Source: Fidelibacterota bacterium (lineage in GTDB: Bacteria; Fidelibacterota; UBA8477; JABMPR01). Taken from it: a stretch of 35,334 nucleotides of DNA. Below are positions 15,098 to 23,652 of the stretch, piece after piece. The position numbers and the translations under genes were made by a program. Where the stretch lies: contig JABMOS010000061.1 of the NCBI GenBank assembly GCA_013203185.1, positions 1-35,334 of the forward strand. Reading direction: 5' to 3'. How positions within the stretch are numbered: position 1 is the stretch's first letter; each line of letters opens with the position of its first letter. Below the pieces are notes generated by a model. It was not told the DNA's origin, did not search any database, and was given only the letters and a program-made list of their open reading frames with translations.

Positions 15098-16723
15098 TCA
15101 AATCTCCATCGCTTTATTTGCTGCAACCCACTTGTCCAATGCTGTTGCATAGGCAATCATAAGCGATTCCACCTTAAAGGCCTTTAATAGGTCTTCGTAG
15201 GTTGTCGCAGGAGTAATAGTAATTTTTTCAGATACATATTTTGCATTCGCAGGAGGGATGCTCATTGGCATTACCACTGATCCCTGGTACGCCCTATAGC
15301 TGATTCCAATTGTCACATCGAAGACGAAGTCATCATAGGCACCATCCTCAGGTTCCTGACGAATAGCCGCAATGTTACACTCTGCCAAAACATCTGCACC
15401 TGATGATTGCATCATATCGAAATACCATGAGTCTGTTCCACCGACTCGGACCTTGATATTTTTCCAGGAGCTGAAATCTGCAAGATCCCGTGCAATTACA
15501 ACAAATGTCTTTGTATCGGATTTTGGTTTAAGGCTAGCCATTCTTTGATATGGAGCTGTATTTACAAAATCGTCTCGAGGAGTCTCCTCTGCACCAAACC
15601 CCACTGTCATCGCTGCCATAATTCCATCGGCCATGTGGTCAGCTAGTTGGGTAAGTACGGGAACCCCAAAATCCATTCCCCATCGTTTTGTAGTCGTTGT
15701 AACTGTGTTTCCACTTGTTTCTTTTTTCTCCCATGAGCCACCTGTAACGCCCTTAAAGACAAATGTGCTTAAACCCACCTGATTAATTTTATCAATATCA
15801 GCCACTGCACCAACCATGGGATTGTATTTATAAGGTGTTTCAGCAATAGTAAGAGCTACATCACCTTCTACGACTTCGATGGCAGGAATCGCTGGTCCAT
15901 CACGCTTTGTGGGCTTGCCGCTGACATTCACTTCAATGGCATCTATATCAGTATAGCTGACAATAGCGTCTCCATTAAAAACATACCGAATCTCATCTTT
16001 CTGACGCTCCAGCTGGATGATATTGGCTCCTAATTTAAATTTTGTTGCAGGTTGCAGGCTTTCAGCAAGCATCTCTGAAGTAATAGTCGCATGACCGACA
16101 TCATTGAAAAGGCCGATTGGGAGAACATTCTCCAGACCAATTTGGGTCACCATCATGGACAATTTAACAACCTTGCTGGTATCAGTTCCAGGGGTCCATT
16201 CGATTTCAAAACCTTTGCTCAAGTCGATCTCGGTATCTGGTGCCGGGGAAGTCAGGGTGATTTTATCACCCATATATGTCTCGGTAAAAGTCACTGCTTC
16301 CTCAGCAGAGCCCTTTACTGAAAAGGCAAGCTCGCTGCCATTGGTGAGATCCATAGGCAGCATATACACACCACTACCATAATAGGTTAACTCACTGCCA
16401 TTCACTTGAACACTACCCTCAACTTGCAAAAGTTTCATCCCTCTCGAGAACAGGATGGTGACATTACTTGGGTTTTCAGGGGCTGAGATACCAGCCTTAG
16501 CCATATATTCTGCTTCTAATGCTGTATATGGTCTTGCTCGGTTCACATTATTGAGTTTAATAAATGGGGTTACATCTGATACCGTGGTAGTCGAGCCCTC
16601 CATGGCCTTTGCAACCACCCCTCCAACTGCCAGTAGTGCCTTTCCGGAATATTGTTCAACTGTGGCACAACCAACAAGAAGGGTTAAAATCATCATTCCA
16701 CAAACAACCATTTTTGAGCGCAT
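15098..16723 (-). CDS. Large lipoprotein of unknown function
   Basis: The ATG at 16723 has a perfect AAGGAGG eight bases upstream and gives a 541-aa protein starting MRSKMVVCGMMILTLLVGC. This is a lipoprotein signal with Cys19. A longer open frame to 16855 lacks a signal and is rejected. The mature protein is mixed alpha/beta. A region near residues 120-190 (LTSPAPDTEIDLSKGFEIEW) resembles an Ig-like or fibronectin-like segment. I recognise no catalytic motif and no named family. Two copies of a 13-base repeat lie in its upstream region (16815-16851). It follows the LIM/DA1-like gene by 206 bases on the same strand but has its own leader. Confidence 0.8.
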   Translation of the reverse strand: MRSKMVVCGMMILTLLVGCATVEQYSGKALLAVGGVVAKAMEGSTTTVSDVTPFIKLNNVNRARPYTALEAEYMAKAGISAPENPSNVTILFSRGMKLLQVEGSVQVNGSELTYYGSGVYMLPMDLTNGSELAFSVKGSAEEAVTFTETYMGDKITLTSPAPDTEIDLSKGFEIEWTPGTDTSKVVKLSMMVTQIGLENVLPIGLFNDVGHATITSEMLAESLQPATKFKLGANIIQLERQKDEIRYVFNGDAIVSYTDIDAIEVNVSGKPTKRDGPAIPAIEVVEGDVALTIAETPYKYNPMVGAVADIDKINQVGLSTFVFKGVTGGSWEKKETSGNTVTTTTKRWGMDFGVPVLTQLADHMADGIMAAMTVGFGAEETPRDDFVNTAPYQRMASLKPKSDTKTFVVIARDLADFSSWKNIKVRVGGTDSWYFDMMQSSGADVLAECNIAAIRQEPEDGAYDDFVFDVTIGISYRAYQGSVVMPMSIPPANAKYVSEKITITPATTYEDLLKAFKVESLMIAYATALDKWVAANKAMEI

Positions 16724-16814
16724 TTCGCCTCCTTGGTAAAATTTTCGTATAGAATTGTGGTGGATCGAATACTCAAAACCACCTTCACTCCTCACATCTG
16801 TTGTGATCGAATAA

Positions 16815-16851
16815 AATATTAAACAATTTGGCGAGAGCAATATTAAACAAT
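16815..16851 (-). repeat. Two 13-base direct repeats upstream of lipoprotein gene
   Basis: AATATTAAACAAT occurs at 16815-16827 and again at 16839-16851, a 24-base period, in the non-coding region about 90-130 bases upstream of the lipoprotein ATG (minus strand). The spacing would put both copies on nearly the same face of the helix, as for tandem operators. No regulator can be named. Confidence 0.5.
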
Positions 16852-16929
16852 ACATAATCTATCATCTATTGTCTGAGCATAGCTGTGTTGTGGTTTAAGG
16901 GGAAAAGCTATCTTCAAGTTAGATGAGAA

Positions 16930-17904
16930 CTATCTAATACTACTCAGGGACTCCAGAAGATATCGCCACCCTTTACGATCAAGCTCAGCGGACATTTTAC
17001 GATACCCATAGCCATAGTCTGGATCCTGACTCTTTTGCATGTTAAGTAGGCGAAATTTGGCATATTCTGAACGAATATCTTTGTAAACAAGTTCACTCCC
17101 AAGATTGCAAAAGCCCTCGCAGATATCAGATCTCAACTCAAGATCCCTACCAAATAAATAGACGTGTAATAATTCATGTGCCAAAACAGCTCTAAACATA
17201 GTCAGGGGCAGATGAGAAAGGATATAGATGTGGCTACTTTTTGAAATAACCCTGCCATTCTGGATCTGAATATTGTGCTGCGTAAATCCGTTCATGGCAT
17301 CTGAATAAGATGAAGCAAGTTGTTCCAGTTTTTGGCGGTCCACCAGAGTAATAGGAATTTCATCAGGCAGGTTATCTATCCCGTTCGACTCCAACAACCT
17401 GCGGACATATGACACGGAAGCCCCCAAGAGAAAGTCCCCTGAAACTTCAGTTTCATTACAGATTCCGCATAGAAAACGCCCATCACCCAGCTCGAACCCA
17501 CCGCCGGTTAATGCTTCACAGATAAGTCGGCCACAGGTACTGCATTCTGGTAATTCTGATGAGTGACGCCCATGAAATGAATATTCCCAATAGTCTGTAT
17601 AGTACTTGCCTTGAAGTGGTAGATTGCAAATGGCACATTTTGGGAGGATGTGATCGGTGTAGCACACGGGATGATACATTTTATCATCTAGGATAGCATA
17701 CTTTCCATCGATGACTTTCCCGCAAAGTTCACACCTCGGTTGCACATGATCACGATAACAATTCTCATGATAGGATTTACCGTCTGTAGTGAGATAGTTT
17801 CCCTTAATGGTCTTATTGCAGTAATTGCATTTAAGATCCTGCGGCAGAATACTCCCGGTAAAGAGGAGAAGTACAATCAGGACTATGAGGGGCGTGAATC
17901 GCAT
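16930..17904 (-). CDS. Secreted LIM-type zinc-finger protein with DA1-like metallopeptidase domain
   Basis: The 324-aa product has a signal peptide (1-22). Repeated LIM-like zinc modules follow: CNYC (26-29) with HENC (46-49), CELC (58-61) with HPVC (78-81), CAIC (90-93) with H111/H114, and CSTC (121-124) with CGIC (146-149). The C-terminal half holds HELLH (243-247) and, 16 residues on, EGFCN (263-267). This HExxH...EGxC arrangement matches the plant DA1/DAR family, LIM-containing ubiquitin-activated peptidases. DA1-like annotations exist in bacteria, but a signal peptide implies extracytoplasmic action and therefore no ubiquitin link. Its substrate is unknown. The gene lies between the inositol-lipid operon and a lipoprotein gene, all on the minus strand. 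Confidence 0.78.
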   Translation of the reverse strand: MRFTPLIVLIVLLLFTGSILPQDLKCNYCNKTIKGNYLTTDGKSYHENCYRDHVQPRCELCGKVIDGKYAILDDKMYHPVCYTDHILPKCAICNLPLQGKYYTDYWEYSFHGRHSSELPECSTCGRLICEALTGGGFELGDGRFLCGICNETEVSGDFLLGASVSYVRRLLESNGIDNLPDEIPITLVDRQKLEQLASSYSDAMNGFTQHNIQIQNGRVISKSSHIYILSHLPLTMFRAVLAHELLHVYLFGRDLELRSDICEGFCNLGSELVYKDIRSEYAKFRLLNMQKSQDPDYGYGYRKMSAELDRKGWRYLLESLSSIR

Positions 17905-17965
17905 GAGCTAATATATCACGGGATAGAATATTAACCCAAATAGATAAGTACTAAATCGACTGGGA

Positions 17966-18940
17966 CTATATCTTTTCGTGCACTGCCAAAACAGGTGGTG
18001 AGTGCGTAACGATGCCTTTCTTGTCCTGATATGAACGCCACTTGCTATCTATGTAGGGTGTGATATACCAGACAACAGCGCATAGAAAGAGGCCGGCATA
18101 GATATCGACGACATAGTGGTGTCTGAGATAGACAGTAGCAATTATTAAGGACACACCGATGGGGAGGAAGATCCAGAAGAGACCCTTGTGGAAACGCCAG
18201 GCCATTCCCAGAGTAAGAAAGGTGATGGTGCAATGCAGAGAGGGGAAGGCCCCTCTGGCTGAAGCAGAACTAATATTCACCACAGCTCTGGCGCTATCTG
18301 AGATGAGTGATGTCCCCTTAAAAATATTTATGGTATACATATCTGCCAGGGCAAGTCGGGGTGGCGCAGCGGGGAATAAAATATAGAGCAGATAACCCCC
18401 ATAATAACACAGCATCATGGTGAGCATAAGGGTTCTAAATTCACGTTTCTCCCCCTTGTAATACATATAAAGCGCCAGGGTCACTGTGATCCAGAAATAA
18501 TTCATATAGGCAAATGACAGCCAGTCAGTTAGCCAGGGAGTATAAAACTTTTCAGCCCACACCGTTGGGGATACGCCAAACATCCATTCATCAATAGCAT
18601 TTAATTGGAAATGTACATCATGGGGATTTACAAAATGAATGGTATCATGGAGATTGGTATAGACAGCAATAGCAAAAATAAAGGGCGCAACTTCCCGAAT
18701 AAATTTGAAGGCTTTCTTATCTGGCCTGTACCACAGAAACCAATAGAAGATCACCATGAGAATAACCGTTACAATTATTCTGGCAATGCCACCTTCAATC
18801 TTTTTTGAATCTTCACCAACCGTTGTGTAAAAATACCAATTGGCCCTGATAGTAATCAGTGTGGACGGTATGAGAAAGATCAGGAAAATGATCTCCTCAA
18901 TTCGTAGACTCTGTATACGCCGTATCCAGGTTTTTAACAT
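17966..18940 (-). CDS. PAP2-superfamily membrane protein, AUR1/inositol phosphorylceramide synthase-like
   Basis: This 324-aa polytopic protein has about six to eight hydrophobic helices and PAP2 phosphatase/phosphotransferase motifs. They are FPAAPPR (motif 1 region), GAFPSLHCT (motif 2, with the PSxH histidine) and YLRHHYVVDIYAG (motif 3, HxxxD). The GAFPSLH...YLxHHYxVD form is the one seen in AUR1-type inositol phosphorylceramide synthases (PAP2_3) rather than in simple lipid phosphatases. It is the last gene of a run with inositol-phosphate synthase and CDP-alcohol phosphotransferase, so it may dephosphorylate phosphatidylinositol phosphate or transfer an inositol-phosphate headgroup. It has a paralogue at 21616. 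Confidence 0.8.
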   Translation of the reverse strand: MLKTWIRRIQSLRIEEIIFLIFLIPSTLITIRANWYFYTTVGEDSKKIEGGIARIIVTVILMVIFYWFLWYRPDKKAFKFIREVAPFIFAIAVYTNLHDTIHFVNPHDVHFQLNAIDEWMFGVSPTVWAEKFYTPWLTDWLSFAYMNYFWITVTLALYMYYKGEKREFRTLMLTMMLCYYGGYLLYILFPAAPPRLALADMYTINIFKGTSLISDSARAVVNISSASARGAFPSLHCTITFLTLGMAWRFHKGLFWIFLPIGVSLIIATVYLRHHYVVDIYAGLFLCAVVWYITPYIDSKWRSYQDKKGIVTHSPPVLAVHEKI

Positions 18941-18976
18941 TCTGTATCTCCCATCATCTTACACAACTACATCTAT

Positions 18977-19474
18977 CTACAACTGTACTTCTTGAAATTC
19001 TACAATACTCAGGATTCCCAGAGCTGCCAGGACAAAAATGAGACAACCCAAGATGACCCCTACCCCCACGGCCAAGCTGGTTTGTTTGCTGGAAAGATTC
19101 ATCACCCTGGCCAGGGCTAATCCAGTCCACACACCTCCGCCAAAGGGTATAGCTGTCATAGCAAGAGGACCCAGCCATCCGATTTTCATAAGCCCAGCCG
19201 TCCATTTTCTTTTGCTCAATCGTTCCTGAATTCGCTGGGAACGTTCCTGCAAATAGATGGCCCATTTAAATTTTTCAAAGGATAGATCAAACATACGGGT
19301 CAGAAATACCATCAACACAAAGTCTGAAAGGATAACGATGATTCCTACCTCCCAGGCATTGAGACCCATTAATAAACCAAGAGGGAAGGCTGCCTTCTTT
19401 CCCAACGTATACTGCGCTACAAGTAGCGGGATAATAGCCAGTATTTTAGGAGGGATCAGCTGAATCGTCCTCAA
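18977..19474 (-). CDS. Small multi-pass membrane protein, small-multidrug-export (COG2426-like) family
   Basis: The 165-aa protein has about four transmembrane segments. A central block, KIGWLGPLAMTAIPFGGGVW, followed by TGLALARVMNL and VGVGVILGCLIFVLAALG, resembles the PF06695/COG2426 'small multidrug export' family, whose function is not settled. The start overlaps the CDP-alcohol phosphotransferase gene by 29 bases, indicating tight coupling. Sitting between that enzyme and the AUR1-like PAP2 gene, it is a candidate lipid or intermediate transporter for the inositol-lipid pathway. That role is inference from context only. Confidence 0.65.
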   Translation of the reverse strand: MRTIQLIPPKILAIIPLLVAQYTLGKKAAFPLGLLMGLNAWEVGIIVILSDFVLMVFLTRMFDLSFEKFKWAIYLQERSQRIQERLSKRKWTAGLMKIGWLGPLAMTAIPFGGGVWTGLALARVMNLSSKQTSLAVGVGVILGCLIFVLAALGILSIVEFQEVQL

Positions 19475-20078
19475 CTTTTTTTACGATCATCAGGCGTTGG
19501 TAAGCTGTGTAATTGGTGCCAATAGCAAGGATGATAATAGATACTTCCAGCACAAGCTCACTACCGAAGAAACCAACACCCCAGGGATTCAAAAGAGCTC
19601 CTAGGGACAAAATAACAAAGCGTTCGAAACGCTGCATAAAGCCCACCAGTTCCTGTATGCCCAGGGATTGAGCGCGAGCGCGAATATAACTCACCATCAT
19701 GGATCCCATGACGGCCAGGAATGACCAGAAAAACATGGGGCTATCTTTAAAGTGGTAGGTGATGCCCATAAATACAAACATCTCCACATAGCGATCCAGG
19801 CTGGAGTCCAGGGTGGCACCAAATTTACTTGAGCGCTCCCCCAATCGAGCCACAGTTCCATCAAGGGTATCCAGGATGCCACTTAACAAGAGGAGCAATC
19901 CTGCCGTGGCACTGTGCCCAAACATGAAAAATCCAGCAGCAATCACACCAATAATTGAAGCCGTGAAGGAAATTGAGTTGGGATTCATCTTTGCCAGCGG
20001 CGAAGATGAGACGATGAATTTTACAACCTTATAATAGCCCTCTATAAGATGATGACGATTAAACATCCCTGTTCGCAA
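19446..20078 (-). CDS. CDP-alcohol phosphatidyltransferase, probably phosphatidylinositol (phosphate) synthase
   Basis: The 210-aa integral membrane enzyme carries the full family signature D70-x2-D73-G74-x2-A77-R78-x8-G87-x3-D91-x3-D95. Such enzymes displace CMP from CDP-diacylglycerol with an alcohol at the inner membrane. The gene starts two bases after myo-inositol-1-phosphate synthase, so inositol 1-phosphate is the likely acceptor. That would make phosphatidylinositol phosphate, as in mycobacterial PgsA1 and Bacteroides PIP synthase. Phosphatidylglycerophosphate synthase is the main alternative, but the context argues against it. Hydrophobic helices alternate through residues 35-200. 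Confidence 0.82.
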   Translation of the reverse strand: MRTGMFNRHHLIEGYYKVVKFIVSSSPLAKMNPNSISFTASIIGVIAAGFFMFGHSATAGLLLLLSGILDTLDGTVARLGERSSKFGATLDSSLDRYVEMFVFMGITYHFKDSPMFFWSFLAVMGSMMVSYIRARAQSLGIQELVGFMQRFERFVILSLGALLNPWGVGFFGSELVLEVSIIILAIGTNYTAYQRLMIVKKVEDDSADPS

Positions 20079-20080
20079 TT

Positions 20081-21391
20081 CTATTCGTAGGAATCATAAT
20101 ATTCGTGTCCAATATGAGTAATAAGTTCCTCGCCCATCATCCAGCGAAGTGTATTCTTCAATTTGGTGAGTTGAATGAAGATATCATGCTCTGGATAAAG
20201 ACCAGGTGCTACCATGGGTGCCTTAAAGTAGAATGAAAGCCATTCCTGGATGCCTCGCATGTTATGGCGATGTGCCAGATCTGCGAATAACACCAAATCC
20301 AACACAATGGGTGCAGCAAGAATGGAGTCGCGACATAAAAAGTCAACTTTTATCTGCATTTTGTAGCCCATCCATCCAAAGATGTCAATATTATCCCAAC
20401 CTTCCTTGGCATCACCACGGGGTGGGTAATAATTGATCCGAACCTTGTGGTAGAGATCTTTGTAAAGATCTGGATAAACGTCAGGTTGCAGGATGTAGTC
20501 CAAGGCGCCCTTTTTTGAAACTTCCTTAGATTTAAATGACATGGGATCGTCCAATACTTCACCATCACGGTTGCCCAGAATATTGGTAGAGAACCAGCCC
20601 TCAACCCCAAGCATTCTGGATTTGAGTCCAGGAGCAAGAATGGTCTTCATTAGTGTTTGACCTGTCTTGAAATCTTTGCCGCCAATAGGCAGTCCTTCTG
20701 CCATGGCCAATTCCTGTATTGCTGGAATATCTACTGTGAGGTTTGGTGCGCCCATGAGAAAGGGAAGACCAGATTTCAGAGCCGCATAAGCATAGATCAT
20801 ACTTGGGGCTATGAGAGGATCATTATCTCGTAATGCTGCTTCAAACTTTTCCAGAGTACTATGGATGTCTGAAGGCTCAAGGTAGGCTTCCGTGCTGGCA
20901 CACCAGATCATGACTTCTCGAGTCGTCTTGTTGGTTTTTCTGAAAGCCTTGATATCGTCCATGAGCATTTCAGCCAACATCATTTTGTTGGGAGCCGATT
21001 TCTTATGTACACCATCTATGTTTTTGATATAGGCTGGATCGAAAACCGCTTTCATTGGTTTGACAGCTTCCAGTGCTGGACGTGCTCTTTCGAGATCTTG
21101 AGGTGTTAAAACGTTTGCCCGTGTTGCAGCCTGGTATCCATCATCTTCAAAAATATCCCAGGCGCCAAAGACCAAATCCTTAAGTTCCGCAAGTGGTACA
21201 AAATCTTTTATTTTAGGACTGCGGTTCTCAGTTCTTTTCCCCAGGCGAATGGTTCCCATCTGGGTGACACTGCCAATAGGCGCAGAATGCCCATTAATGA
21301 TGGCATCTACACCAGCGATAAATGTGGTTGATACTGCTCCTAATCCAGGAATTAAGACTCCCAGTTTCCCCTGTGGTGCTTTTGTATCCAA
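20081..21391 (-). CDS. ino1: myo-Inositol-1-phosphate synthase
   Basis: This NAD-dependent lyase turns glucose 6-phosphate into inositol 1-phosphate, the first step to inositol lipids. The 436-aa protein has an N-terminal dinucleotide loop (GVLIPGLGAVSTTFIAGV, about 11-28) and the conserved catalytic-domain segments FKTGQTLMKTILAP, DDPMSFKSKEVSK and QIKVDFLCRDSILAAPIVLD. The length fits bacterial and archaeal MIPS. The start codon is TTG at 21391 (TTGGATACA), supported by GAGAGGAG eight bases upstream; no ATG is suitably placed. It heads the minus-strand inositol-lipid operon, and a paralogous PAP2 gene is divergent from it. Confidence 0.92.
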   Translation of the reverse strand: MDTKAPQGKLGVLIPGLGAVSTTFIAGVDAIINGHSAPIGSVTQMGTIRLGKRTENRSPKIKDFVPLAELKDLVFGAWDIFEDDGYQAATRANVLTPQDLERARPALEAVKPMKAVFDPAYIKNIDGVHKKSAPNKMMLAEMLMDDIKAFRKTNKTTREVMIWCASTEAYLEPSDIHSTLEKFEAALRDNDPLIAPSMIYAYAALKSGLPFLMGAPNLTVDIPAIQELAMAEGLPIGGKDFKTGQTLMKTILAPGLKSRMLGVEGWFSTNILGNRDGEVLDDPMSFKSKEVSKKGALDYILQPDVYPDLYKDLYHKVRINYYPPRGDAKEGWDNIDIFGWMGYKMQIKVDFLCRDSILAAPIVLDLVLFADLAHRHNMRGIQEWLSFYFKAPMVAPGLYPEHDIFIQLTKLKNTLRWMMGEELITHIGHEYYDSYE

Positions 21392-21615
21392 AAAAATACT
21401 CCTCTCACGCTATCAACAGATATCAGCGAATAATTAAAGGCAAAATTTAATCTCGCCACCAGGCAATTCAAGGCATGGATTGGTGCATCTGGCCAGGCTC
21501 TGGTGGGGCTCAACAACTTATGAAAAAACCCGGTTTCCCTATGGACTTTATAATAACTGGGTGGAACTCATATTTTGGTCTATAATTCAGTGATCCACAC
21601 CTTATTTTGCCAGCA

Positions 21616-22584
21616 ATGAAGCGGGATGCCATATTTAATAATACTCTCCTCCAGGCGCTACGCATTGAGGAAGTCATCGGTTTACTACTCATAACATTCG
21701 CCATTTTATTCGCCAGTATTTCAAACCTATATATGTTCATGAGCAACCTGCCAGAAGCGCAAAACGCTGTCGCCAATATTTCTCGCATCCTGGCCTCCAC
21801 TTTTTTTACCTTTATATTTTATCGATCCATCCTCTTGCATGCAGAAAACAGACAGTTTCAAATCTTTCGTGATTTTGCACCCTTTTTATCTATCCTGATT
21901 ATTTATTTCAATCTTCAGGATGCCATATTTCTCATTAATCCAAAGGACATTCACCACACACTCATTCAACTGGATGAGAAACTATTGGGGTTTCAGCCTA
22001 CTGTCTGGGCCGAAAAATTTTACCATCCCAGACTCACAGATTGGTTCTCATTTTCCTATTTGAACTACTATTTCATGACTCCAATCTTGTTGGCTCTTCT
22101 CTATCTGAACAAGAGCTATGAGAGCTTTAGAAGGGTAATCGTGACCATAATGATTAGTTATTTCATGGGCTTTATCAGCTATATCATATTCCCTGCATCC
22201 TCACCCTATCTGGTCATTCCAGAGATGTATGACGTAGATATCTGGCAGGACACATCCTTTATCTCCTGGCTCACCTACAGCATTGTTGATTTATCACCCC
22301 ATCGGGTCCGTGATGCCTTCCCATCCATGCACAATGCAATCGTACTATTGACGATGATTATGGCCTGGCGCTATCATCGAACTTTTTTTTGGGTGCAGTT
22401 TCCAGTGGCCATCTCCTTGCCCTTTGCTACGATATATTTAAGATATCACTATGCCGTTGATATCATTGGCGCACTTCCAATTGTAGCTGCAGGGCTGTAC
22501 ATCAGTCCGCGCCTTGAACAAAAATGGAGACAGGTCCAAACAAGAGATACCTCTTTTGAGGACCCCTCAGCGAAAGTAGTGTGA
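21616..22584 (+). CDS. Second PAP2/AUR1-like membrane protein
   Basis: This 322-aa polytopic paralogue of the protein at 17966 shares PTVWAEKFY, LTDWFSFSYLNYYF, FPASSPYL, DAFPSMHNA (PSxH type) and YLRYHYAVDIIGA (HxxxD). I use the ATG at 21616; a TTG nine bases upstream is also possible. A TATAAT at 21581-21586 precedes it without a convincing -35. It is divergent from the inositol-phosphate synthase gene, so the two PAP2 genes flank the cluster. One may be a headgroup transferase and the other a phosphatase, but sequence alone does not say which. The GNAT gene follows after four bases. Confidence 0.8.
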   Translation: MKRDAIFNNTLLQALRIEEVIGLLLITFAILFASISNLYMFMSNLPEAQNAVANISRILASTFFTFIFYRSILLHAENRQFQIFRDFAPFLSILIIYFNLQDAIFLINPKDIHHTLIQLDEKLLGFQPTVWAEKFYHPRLTDWFSFSYLNYYFMTPILLALLYLNKSYESFRRVIVTIMISYFMGFISYIIFPASSPYLVIPEMYDVDIWQDTSFISWLTYSIVDLSPHRVRDAFPSMHNAIVLLTMIMAWRYHRTFFWVQFPVAISLPFATIYLRYHYAVDIIGALPIVAAGLYISPRLEQKWRQVQTRDTSFEDPSAKVV

Positions 22585-22588
22585 ATTT

Positions 22589-23035
22589 TTGAGCGCTGAA
22601 AAACGGATCAAAGTCTCTCTCATCCAATCAGGCGAGGATACATTGGCATCCAGACAAATACGTGAAGAAGTATTTGTAGTAGAACAACAGGTTCCTGTGG
22701 AAATTGAATATGATGATTACGAACAGATTTCTACACACATACTTGCAAAACTCAATGGCGTTCCAGTTGGCACCGCCCGTTGGCGAAAGACTGAGCATGG
22801 TCAAAAACTTGAGCGGTTTGCAGTGCTGAAATCAGCGAGAGGCAAGGGAGTCGGAGAAGCTCTTGTGAATTACATTCTCCATGAAATTGAAGATTCCGAA
22901 CCTGCCTATTTAAATTCACAAGTATCAGCCATACCCTTTTATGCTCGACTAGGGTTTGAAGAAACTGGTGGAATCTTTTACGAGGCCGGAATTCCCCATA
23001 AAAAAATGGTTCGAAAGTCCTGCCAAAAAAAATGA
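22589..23035 (+). CDS. GNAT-family N-acetyltransferase
   Basis: The 148-aa product has the GNAT acetyl-CoA fold. Motif A is FAVLKSARGKGVGEALV, with the RGKGVG pyrophosphate loop, and the C-terminal strand PFYARLGFEETGGIFYEAGI with HKKM resembles ElaA/YjcF-type acetyltransferases. The start is TTG at 22589, four bases past the PAP2 stop, and no ATG is available. The stop lies inside the terminator at 23027. The acceptor substrate cannot be predicted. It is co-transcribed with the PAP2 paralogue but need not share its pathway. Confidence 0.82.
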   Translation: MSAEKRIKVSLIQSGEDTLASRQIREEVFVVEQQVPVEIEYDDYEQISTHILAKLNGVPVGTARWRKTEHGQKLERFAVLKSARGKGVGEALVNYILHEIEDSEPAYLNSQVSAIPFYARLGFEETGGIFYEAGIPHKKMVRKSCQKK

Positions 23036-23054
23036 CCTAAAAAGGCCATTTTTT
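23027..23054. terminator. Bidirectional intrinsic terminator
   Basis: AAAAAATGACCT pairs with AGGCCATTTTTT with one A/C mismatch, closing a four-A loop (23039-23042). It separates the plus-strand GNAT gene from the minus-strand fumarase genes and contains the GNAT stop codon. Confidence 0.8.
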
Positions 23055-23070
23055 AAACTTGTTGAAAACG

Positions 23071-23652
23071 CTATTCGGAGATGAGCTTTTTGGCGACCTC
23101 ATCTGATTTTGCCTTGATGGCTTTATGAAGTGAACCACCATGACTATCCATGGTAACTACTGCAGGAAAATCCTTTACTTCAATATGCCAGAAGGCTTCT
23201 GGCACACCAAGTTCATCCAGCATATAAACATCATGCACCTTCACCACTGATTTTGCCAGGGAAGCAGCCAGTCCGCCAATTGCATGGAGGTATACGCCTC
23301 CCGATTTTGCCAGACCCTCAAGTGTTTTTGCACCCATGCCACCCTTCCCAATTACTGCACGCACCTTGTAATATTCCATCACAGCTGCTTCATAGGGCTC
23401 TTCACGAATACTAGTGGTTGGACCAGCTGCCACAAATGACCAGGAGCCATCTTCATGCTGCTTCACCACAGGACCACAGTGGTATATCATGCTGTCTTCC
23501 ATGACTGGTTTGAGCCAATCAGGCCAATTTTCATGGATGTATTTGTGAGCGGCATCTCTGGCGGTGACCATCAATCCTGAGATGAGAACTTCATCACCCA
23601 TCTTTAATTCACGAATGGCTGCCTCTGAGATTGGTAATTGTAAGTTAATCAT
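23071..23652 (-). CDS. Class I fumarate hydratase, beta subunit (C-terminal domain type)
   Basis: The 193-aa protein is the smaller half of a two-subunit iron-sulfur fumarase, which interconverts fumarate and malate. It has the FumA C-terminal domain pattern: GDEVLISGLMVTARDAAHK near the start, IYHCGPVV, AAGPTTSIREEPYE, and VIGKGGMGAKTLEGL. The start overlaps the alpha-subunit stop by eight bases, which implies translational coupling. L-tartrate dehydratase is the usual alternative for such pairs. The TCA context (KorAB upstream, fumarate reductase at the window's left end) favours fumarase. Confidence 0.88.
   Translation of the reverse strand: MINLQLPISEAAIRELKMGDEVLISGLMVTARDAAHKYIHENWPDWLKPVMEDSMIYHCGPVVKQHEDGSWSFVAAGPTTSIREEPYEAAVMEYYKVRAVIGKGGMGAKTLEGLAKSGGVYLHAIGGLAASLAKSVVKVHDVYMLDELGVPEAFWHIEVKDFPAVVTMDSHGGSLHKAIKAKSDEVAKKLISE

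Noticed and set aside
14841-15152. 103-codon ORF across the tRNA genes
   Set aside because: It is made of tRNA and terminator sequence, and real tRNA cloverleaves explain it.
16724-16855. N-terminal extension of the large lipoprotein
   Set aside because: The ATG at 16723 has a perfect AAGGAGG and a lipoprotein signal. The extension covers the repeat-bearing upstream region instead.
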